A stretch of DNA of 14,609 bases from Ettlia oleoabundans. Lineage: Eukaryota > Chlorophyta > Chlorophyceae > Chlamydomonadales. Below are positions 1 to 6,522 of the stretch, piece after piece. Location of the stretch: NCBI GenBank assembly GCA_019693395.1, contig JAAMXP010000977.1:1-14609 (forward strand). Reading direction: 5' to 3'. The first letter of the stretch is position 1, and each line of letters begins with the position of its first letter. The translations under genes were made by a program, and so were the position numbers. The notes below the pieces were generated by a model, which worked only from the letters and a program-made list of their open reading frames with translations, had not been told where the DNA came from and did not search any database.

Positions 1-338
1 AGGCAGCAGGCAACAGAGCAGCACTAGGCGCCCCAGTGCCGGAGCACCCCTAAAGCAGCTGTTGCAGTCACTCCAATCATTCTATTTCTAACTATTGAAT
101 GTATTGAAACACTTGGATCTGACTGCACGGCATGCCTACTGGCGGGAAAAAACGCCTCAGAACTGGTCCCCACGGCAGGAACCTGAACCGCCGCCCTGCC
201 GCCCAGGACTTCAGCTTTCATGTATATAAGCTCTCATCTCAGCCGCTTAGACCCCGGGCAGCAGGTGTGATTAGGATTAGACTGCAAGTGCTTATCTACA
301 GCCCTTGTGAGCACTTCAGGCGTGGAGCAGCAACCCAC

Positions 339-1324
339 CTGCTACCACCACCATCTGCACCTGCAGCCCCTCCGCCTTGGCACGCTCTGCTGCCGCGCCA
401 AAGTTCAGCCGGTCGCCGGTGTAGTTCATCACCACCAGCAAGCAGCCTGAGGAAGACGGTGGAACATTGAGATTCAGGCATGCGTGCATGCATCAATGTC
501 AGATCCCATCCATCGGAGTCTGAAGATGCTTGCAAACCATTGACATAGCAGTAAACATCAATTAGTTGTGAACCGGGGTATGAATTGCCATGGCCATCCC
601 CAAACTGCAGGGTACGGCCACATTCTTGCCCGTATGTCAGTCTCATCAATACTGTCCTGCCCAACCTCGCACGAATTTAAATTTATCAATTTGCCTCCAC
701 AGTATCATCCCACCTGCGGGGCCCGTGGTCGCCCGTATGGCCGCCAGCACAGCGTCCTCGCTTGGGCTTGCAAACACCTCACCACACACAGCTGCACTCA
801 GCATGCCAGCACCCACATACCCAGCCATGGCTGGCTCGTGCCCCGAACCGCCCCCTGCAGCTTACAGCGGGGACAAGACTTGCGGCAGAGTCGGAGGTTA
901 TTGCTTCCGTGCGGCCGTGTGCTGCTGTTGGCAGGCGATACAACGTGCGCGGATGTTGGCAGGGCTGTGTGTCATAGCAACAACTATGTTGTTAGCTGAT
1001 GCACACCTGAGATCACAGACACCCTCGACTTGTCGTGGGAGGCATCTACCACCACTTTTATCTACAGCACAGGGACAAGCCAGAGGCGGCAGTGGGGTGA
1101 GGTGAGGGCTTGCAGCGGCAGCGGTGGCAGCGGCAGGAGCGGCTTCCGCCTCGCGCGGCATTGACGCACGTGCAGCCCGATCGGGCGGCGATCGCATCAG
1201 TGCGGCATCAACTCACAGATGGGAAGCCATCCAGCAGAGACAGATGGGGAGTGGCGGAGACCAGACCCTCCAGCGCCTCGACCACCACCGTATCGGGGCT
1301 GTTGATTAGCGCCTTGGCCGCCAT
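339..1324 (-). CDS. Dihydroxyacetone (glycerone) kinase, N-terminal part, four exons, runs off the left edge
   Basis: ATP-dependent DHA kinases phosphorylate dihydroxyacetone to DHAP, linking glycerol use to glycolysis. Exons, 5' to 3' on the minus strand: 1324-1217, 1061-1007, 854-714 and 446-339. Donors are GTGAGT, GTGTGC, GTGGGA and GTGGGT; intron phases are 0, 1, 1, 1 and all joins keep frame. The spliced frame gives about 137 residues of the DhaK domain in family order: [87 protein letters not shown] and AERAKAEG. The His of GGGSGHEP and the Asp of TGDRLNF (His56 and Asp109 in E. coli DhaK) are present. The covalent substrate histidine and the ATP-binding DhaL domain lie beyond the edge. 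ATG 1324 is the first in-frame ATG; an in-frame TGA lies 54 bases upstream. The usual second His in GHEPAH is Met here. I saw no following exon in 1-338. Confidence 0.94.
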
Positions 1325-2309
1325 GATCGCCGATGCTTTGCCCAGTGCTGATGACGGCAATCTTGATTCTCAGGTCGCGCCCAGGCGTACTTCAGAGGGC
1401 GGCGGCAGTACACCAGGGTGGGCCAGGTTCCTGTTGTAGGGATGTTGCAAAATCCCTACAACAATCCTCCATGCTTGATGGGGTCGCGTATCAAGAAGGC
1501 AACCATGCTGACTCGCTGAACAATGCCTACATCACTTGAGTTAATATATAATCCAGACGAGACGAAGAAAGGGCGGTTGTGCAGGGTGGCAAAAACGGCA
1601 GTGCTGGGCTGCTGGGCAGTGGGTTGTATTGGCACAGCCCACCCAATGCATATGGCCTGGACCTTGCGTTAGGCATACCAGCGCCAATCAGCATGTGCGT
1701 AAAAAGAAAGGACCAAGTGCCACGACACAGGAACTTCAGTGTGGCTTGAAACTTCAAGTTATTAACAGGGGCAAGGAGGATTGAAAAAAGGCAAACAATA
1801 CTGATGGATTCAGTGAAAATATTACTATACGCAGTAATAGCCACCAATGCTGCCACTGGTGGCTATGCAGGCACTGTGGGCAATATCTGCCATCATAAGA
1901 CTTATCCCAAATAGTGTAAGTTATATATATTTTTTTTTCGAATTCGTCTGCTCCAAAGCATGAACCTGCACTGGCACGGCCCCAACACAGGCCTCGGTGC
2001 CTGTTGAAGAGCGCCAATGAAGTCAAGCTCCTCTAAGCTGGCAGGCCGCGATGGCCCATACCCAGGCCGCAGTGCAGCCTCAAGATGAAACCAAGATAAG
2101 GTCCTCCTAGCTGTCAGCTACTCTCCGACTGGCATGGTGCACTTGGTGCTGCTGCGCTCGCCAAAAACCATCAGACAGGGCGCCAACCTGCTGTGTTAGT
2201 TCAGTTGATGGCGGCCCTTAACAGGCAGCCCCCCAGCCCACTGGCTCAAGCTGTACTGTGGACCGTGCAACTGCTTCCACGGTCACCTCCACACTGTCCT
2301 GCTATGCTG
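1325..2309. other. Intergenic stretch between P2 stop and DHA kinase start
   Basis: About 985 bases that should hold the 3' UTR of P2 and the promoter of the DHA kinase gene, both on the minus strand. I found no exon-like segment with matching splice sites. No TGTAA is visible on the minus strand here, so the 3' end of P2 is unplaced. An AT-rich patch near 1915-1940, including a run of T, is the only base-composition feature that stands out. Confidence 0.5.
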
Positions 2310-4323
2310 CTATTGGGAGTCGCGTGCCGCTTTTGCCTCCTCTGGTTGCTGAAAGCTCTGCCTGCTGCACCCCTTGTGTGTGTTTGGCTCTGCTGCAGGT
2401 TGTGCTGCCTGACCCGCTTGCTGCCTTTCAGCCTCCCTTTCTTCCTCTGCCTGATGCCTTCCTCCCTCCCTTCCCACCACTGCCTGGCTTGGTTGCTGCA
2501 TTTCTTCTTTCCCCAGCTGCTCGCCTTCATCCAACAGCCCCAGCTCGTACTCCTTTTGCACCACTGCCCGGCTGCTTTGCTGCCTTTCTTCCCCTGGCTG
2601 CTCGCCGCCATTCACCGGCGCAACCACCTCGTACACGAACCAGGGAGCCCAGCAGGCACCCTCTGCCGCCGCCTTCCGGCTGCTCTGATGCCCTGCTGTA
2701 CTACTTGCCACAGATATAGACACCGACACAGAGACCTGGCCGCCGGCAGGTGCCACGTCAGCAGCAGGTGCCGCCAGGTCACCAACTGGGATGCCCTTGC
2801 AGCTTGCGTCGCAGCTGCCGGTGTCTTTTGCCTCCTTCACGGCACACTGGAGCTGCAGGCGAAACAAAGGTGGTCGGAGGCGTCAGGAGGCAGGCAGGCA
2901 GGCAGGCGCTGTGCCGGCACAGATAACAAGAGCAGACCGCAGCAGGCTGACCGTTAGCACCCCCAGTGGGAGCAGCAGCAGAAGTTGTGTTACACAATAG
3001 CTGCATCGTAGACATTGGCACAATCGGAGTGCAGTACAAATGCAGTACACTTGCAGTGCAGTTGCAGTACAAATGCGGTGCATGTTCAGCCCTTTTACAA
3101 AGCGTATACGGTACAACTATCGTACAAGTGCAAAAGCTTGCCTGCTGGTCGGGCATGACGACAATGCAAGGTGCCTTGCCGCTCGCTGCCAGCTGCGCCG
3201 CCGCTGCCGCTGCCGCCACCTCAGGATCTGGCAGCGGTGGCTCTGCAGCCGCAAAATGCAGCAAGATGCACTGGTAAGCACGGCACGTAAATATACCATC
3301 GCATGTTCATGTGATTGTAAGGTGGATGACTCAATGCAAGAGAAGCTGCTTTTGGACCAAGAGACATTGATACGTTTTGGGGGTGTGGCAGGGAGCTGAT
3401 ATCTTTTGTGTTTGTTTCATATATTTCCCCTTCTTATTTTCTTTGGGGTTTAGGGTTATTTTCCTTAGTTTTCCTTAGGGTTGAGTGAGGTGATGCACCT
3501 CACCTCTGGCCCCCCATGCCCAGAACCGCACAAGGCGCCACAGCAGCCCGCCCCTCACGCGGCTGACCTGCAAACATGTCCCAGCAAAGTGACACAGGAG
3601 TCATCAAGACACACATGGTTAAGAATTGGGCATAGTTGTTAAACTTTACCAGGCAGGCAGCCGAAAAACACGTGCTAAGGGTAACAGACTGTTGGGGCCC
3701 AGGTGTTGTTCAAGTTGGGAAATTGGGGATCGGCAAGGCTAAACCCACATTTGCCAAGGGGCAAGGAAAAAGGAAGGTCGACACTCAATTCATAGGCACC
3801 TAGGTTGAGGTCGCACTACAGAGGCAGTACATGTACCGCAAGGTAGTACCTAATCAGGCAGTACCTGTACCGCAAGGATGATCACCGCCAGTACCACGGC
3901 CCCCAGCGCTACAGCTGCCATGTCGGGTCCCGTACCAGGTGGCGGGCTGATGCTGCTGGTGGGTACGGTACTACCAGTGCCTGTACTGCTGGGTGGTGCT
4001 GCAGTAGATGCAACTGGCCCGCTCCAAGCCCTGCTGGCGCCACCATTCCTGCTGGTGGTTGTGCCGTTGGCGCCGCCGGCGATGCTGCCGTTGATGGCGG
4101 TGGATGCAGCGCTCTCGTAGGGCGCCGCTGCTATGCCTGCAGGCAACGGGGTGACATGACCAGTAACATCAAAGAGTCCTAGGCAACAGCATGACACGAA
4201 TTAATCACAAGATATCCGGGAATGCCCACTTGGGCTCATAGTTCTCAACGGACTTCTAGAAGTCCAGTGCCAGACGGCGGCGGCTGCGCTTGCAAGGAGC
4301 GCCTGCAAGCTCGCCATGGCCAT
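2310..4323 (-). CDS. P2: predicted single-pass membrane protein of unknown family, five exons
   Basis: Family not recognised. Model, 5' to 3' on the minus strand: 4323-4230, 4136-3865, 3567-3504, 3242-3142, 2852-2310; about 357 residues. Intron phases 1, 0, 1, 0 all fit. Residues 1-20 (MAMASLQALLASAAAAVWHW) look like a signal peptide. A Ser/Thr/Ala/Gly-rich stalk follows, with NGS and NGT glycosylation sequons, then one membrane helix (AAVALGAVVLAVIILAVQ). Exon 3 is basic and tryptophan-rich (VSRVRGGLLWRLVRFWAW), as expected just inside the membrane. Exon 4 ends KAPCIVVMPDQQ and is joined to LQCAVKEAKD through a GC-AG intron (donor CAG|GCAAGC). The tail turns Glu/Gln-rich with an imperfect 27-residue repeat beginning GEQPGEERQQ and GEQLGKEEMQQ. 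The first exon and the last part of the tail are the least certain. Without splicing, exon 2 would stop at TAG 3852-3850. P1 is a probable paralogue. Confidence 0.55.
2853..3141 (-). other. GC-AG intron of P2 holding a GTAC-rich short repeat
   Basis: The donor reads CAG|GCAAGC and the acceptor TTTCGCCTGCAG. Joining the two exons keeps phase 0. Inside, at 3029-3082, the plus strand carries four imperfect copies of a unit close to TGCAGTACAAA. The same stretch could be read as a plus-strand exon starting near 3157, but the minus-strand reading has better residue composition and matches phase on both sides. Confidence 0.5.
3822..3877. repeat. 22-base direct repeat spanning the 5' splice site of P2 exon 2
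   Basis: Copies lie at 3822-3843 and 3856-3877, start to start 34 bases, and differ at one inner position (ATG against CTG in the middle). The right copy contains the end of the membrane-helix exon and its donor (GCGGTACAG|GTACTGCC on the minus strand). The left copy repeats that junction inside the intron, but with CAT in place of CAG before the GT. Confidence 0.8.
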
Positions 4324-4466
4324 ATCCGATCCGCCATTACGATTGGATCGCTGTTGCTCACCGCTCAGGAGCGACCTAGCAAAGCGGCCGCCGCCAGGCC
4401 CGGAATGCATGACTCAACAGTTCCGAATAGGCGGCGGAACGACCACTGTCGGTAAAATCCTTCCAG

Positions 4467-4580
4467 ATGGCTTCAAGCAAGCACAAGTACTTGAGAGAGG
4501 CGGTAGGAGTGCAGAAATGCCGCGCCGACATGTCGGAAGAGGCTCGCACCCCTCGCGCTCACAAGCTGAGTCGAGGTTGA
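4467..4580 (+). CDS. Possible small ORF or first exon, 37 residues
   Basis: ATG at 4467 opens a short frame starting MASSKHKYLREAVGVQK and ending TGA 4578-4580. It is rich in Lys, Arg and Glu, with balanced codons, and lies 143 bases from the proposed P2 start on the other strand, so the two could share a promoter. There is no recognised motif and no convincing downstream exon. It could be chance, or a leftover of the nearby retrotransposon fragment. Confidence 0.25.
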   Translation: MASSKHKYLREAVGVQKCRADMSEEARTPRAHKLSRG

Positions 4581-4700
4581 GACGGGCGGGAATCTTGCTT
4601 TACTGAAATTGCCTCCAAGTATGTGATCCTAAAGATGCATCTCTGGACGAGCTGGGGCCGCGGTGATATGCCGCATTCGGCACGGCAGGCCGCGCCTGCA

Positions 4701-4721
4701 GCGGCGCCTTAGCAGCGCCGC
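4701..4721. repeat. Small GC-rich inverted repeat beside the retroelement fragment
   Basis: GCGGCGC at 4701-4707 and GCGCCGC at 4715-4721 form a perfect 7-base stem around a 7-base loop. It sits just past the point where similarity to the gypsy polyprotein ends. No target-site duplication was identified. Confidence 0.5.
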
Positions 4722-5071
4722 CACGTCAGCGGGGATAGCGACGAGTTGTGGGGATAGGAAGGAGCCAACCATTGCTGCTCATATGACTGTGTAAGTTGCC
4801 GCCGGAGCTCTTGAAGCTCAGGCTGCCCCATGCGGTAGGGAGCCTTGTTGGGAGGCGAAGCGCCTGGAATGAGTGGTATTTCATGCTCAAATTCAGGGCC
4901 TCGATCAGGAGGAGGCCCAGGTGGAAGACCACCAAGGACATCAGCATACTTCTGCTGCAGTTGAAGCACCGCCTGCTGAGCTACGAAATGCTTATGTTGG
5001 CAGTCCAGGGGTGTAGCGCGCTGTAAGGTTGTTCCCCGGGCTGCATGGGCTGCCAGACAGCCACCTGCCAC
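4709..5071 (-). pseudogene. Ty3/gypsy-type retrotransposon pol fragment (protease-RT linker and start of RT)
   Basis: The minus frame carries the stretch that precedes reverse transcriptase in Ty3/gypsy elements: QQKYADVLGGLPPGPPPDRG, then EHEIPLIPGASPP, PYRMGQPELQELRRQL and a degraded APSYPHNSSLSP where the family has its PS.SP motif. The frame stops at 4711-4709, before the RT core (no YXDD), and I saw no protease upstream, no integrase, and no LTRs on either side. Its first residues (before about 5000) are not recognisable. This is a dead remnant of a plant or algal retroelement, with similarity broken at both ends. It lies between P2 and P1 on their strand. Confidence 0.8.
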
Positions 5072-5937
5072 TCCGCCGTTTATGAGTAACTATCAGCTGA
5101 CCGGCCGACTGATTTACCGGCTGGTTTACAGTGTCGTTTGCAACTTGAATGCTTAACAGGGGTGACATAGTCCTCAAAACTGGTTAACAATGTGGCTTAA
5201 AGATTTGTAAAGAGATTTGGCAAGATATACCCCAAGGAATTGAAGGAGGATAGCACAATAAGACCCCACCCTTATGGGCAAGGTCGTATGCAGGCAGTTT
5301 GCTGTGAACCGCAAATCCCTTCCTGCACGGCAGGCTACAAACTGCTGCAAGCGCCAGGAAGGAATCACGGCTGCTGAGGCCCAGGGATGCATGGCATTTC
5401 GAACAACAGGAAGAAAGGAGTCGGCTGATCTAAATGGACACCTGAGCGAAGGACACAAGGATGTAAACGGCAGGGGTGGGAAACAACAAGGGCAACAGGG
5501 GGGGGGGGGGTTCTGTTGCAGTGCACAGACCGCTGTATTCGCTGTGCTCTCATGCTATAACCACACAAGTCCAGCTGCTCAATCAATGGCGGTAAAAAAA
5601 CGGCTGGGCAAACCGGGCACACACAAGCATGTGCATGTGGCAGCAGGCACATGAGGTAAAGATATGTGCGTGGTCCAGTAGTAATAGGGAGGAAGAAGGC
5701 CTCCACGGAAAAGGCGCCTGACGAGATTTCAGGTCTTAAGTAGTGTGCAAACGTATGGGAACATGCGAGGAGGAAAGGAAGTCGCTAGGGATGATGGATG
5801 ATGCAGAGCAGCTGCAACAGAACACAAGAGAACCAAACAGCAACCGCCCGAGGTCCCAGATTGTAGCACCCAGTTAGAGTACACGGGAGTGGGTGATGAG
5901 CAACACCTGCCCAGCGGCAGTAATGAAATGCAAAGAG
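5072..5937. other. Gene-free stretch with a 13-base G run
   Basis: No exon with acceptable splice sites was found on either strand, although short open frames exist on both. A run of 13 G lies at 5498-5510. The stretch may hold the missing upstream parts of the retroelement in an unrecognisable state. Confidence 0.4.
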
Positions 5938-6213
5938 ACGGGCAACAGAATTTCAGGGAGGACAAACAAAACAAGGCGCTGGCGGGTGGAAGAACCTTGT
6001 CAAGGAGCTAATGCTGACAAGGCAGAACGGGCAACAGAATTTCAGGGAGGACAAACAAAACAAGGCAAGGCGCTGGCGGTTGAAAGAACCTTGTCAAGGA
6101 GCTAATGCTGACAAGGCAGAACGGGCAACAGAATTTCAGGGAGGACAAACAAAACAAGGCAAGGCGCTGGCGGGTGAAAGAACCTTTTCAAGGAGCTAAT
6201 GCTCACAAGGCAG
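5938..6213. repeat. Three-copy tandem repeat, unit 89-94 bases
   Basis: Copies start at 5938, 6027 and 6121, each with ACGGGCAACAGAATTTCAGG. The first unit is 89 bases; the second and third contain an extra 5 bases, doubling AAGGC. The copies otherwise differ at only a few positions, so the array is young. It lies just downstream of the P1 3' end on the minus strand, and no conserved protein is encoded. Confidence 0.95.
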
Positions 6214-6224
6214 GGGGGGGCGGG

Positions 6225-6248
6225 GGGTTTCACTGGATACTGAAACCC
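6225..6248. repeat. 8-base-stem hairpin between two G runs
   Basis: GGGTTTCA (6225-6232) and TGAAACCC (6241-6248) are perfect inverted copies around an 8-base loop. It is flanked by G-runs at 6213-6227 and a 10-G run at 6255-6264. It lies 40 bases past the proposed P1 poly(A) signal. Confidence 0.7.
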
Positions 6249-6286
6249 GTAGCAGGGGGGGGGGCGCGCGCGTGGCACGCGGGATG

Positions 6287-6291
6287 TTACA
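6287..6291 (-). terminator. TGTAA poly(A) signal, probable end of P1
   Basis: TGTAA, the usual chlorophycean polyadenylation signal, reads on the minus strand 232 bases past the P1 stop at 6523, or 78 bases past the alternative stop at 6369. Confidence 0.5.
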
Positions 6292-6368
6292 CGGCAGGCC
6301 AGAAGGGTTGACAGTAAGGTGGAACAGCAGCAAAAACCAAACACACTGGCCGGCATCTCAGTATCACC

Positions 6369-6509
6369 TCAGCGCCAGCTAAGCGCAAGACCGGGCTCTG
6401 CCAGCTCAGCATTGGCGGTACAGTCCTCAACACTGGCAGTACATCCTAGGGCCAGTGATGAAGATTCCAGGCTGAACTGCTCTAAGGTGCGGCAGGCCGT
6501 GTCTACTCG
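6369..6509 (-). CDS. Alternative last exon of P1
   Basis: A 46-codon frame opens after GCAGGACAG at 6509 and ends TGA 6371-6369. Residues include RVDTACRTLEQFSLESSS and CTASVEDCTANAELAEP, a varied, protein-like composition quite unlike the proline-rich frames around it. To join P1 it needs a 37-base intron (6546-6510, GTGCCA to ACAG) that keeps phase 0. That is very short for a green alga. Otherwise it is untranslated. Confidence 0.35.
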   Translation of the reverse strand, partial: RVDTACRTLEQFSLESSSLALGCTASVEDCTANAELAEPGLALSWR

Positions 6510-6522
6510 CTGTCCTGCCGCG

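Noticed and set aside
24..221. Minus-strand frame that could continue the DHA kinase after 339
   Set aside because: Contains none of the expected next DhaK motifs (acidic pair, then GRRGxAG); taken as intron.
2193..2957. Plus-strand open frame of 254 codons, Leu/Pro/Cys-rich
   Set aside because: It is antisense to the purine-rich P2 tail and has the biased composition expected from such a strand; no splice or start context supports it.
3425..3485. TTTAGGG-like words suggesting telomere repeats
   Set aside because: Only one or two degenerate units in T-rich DNA; no array.
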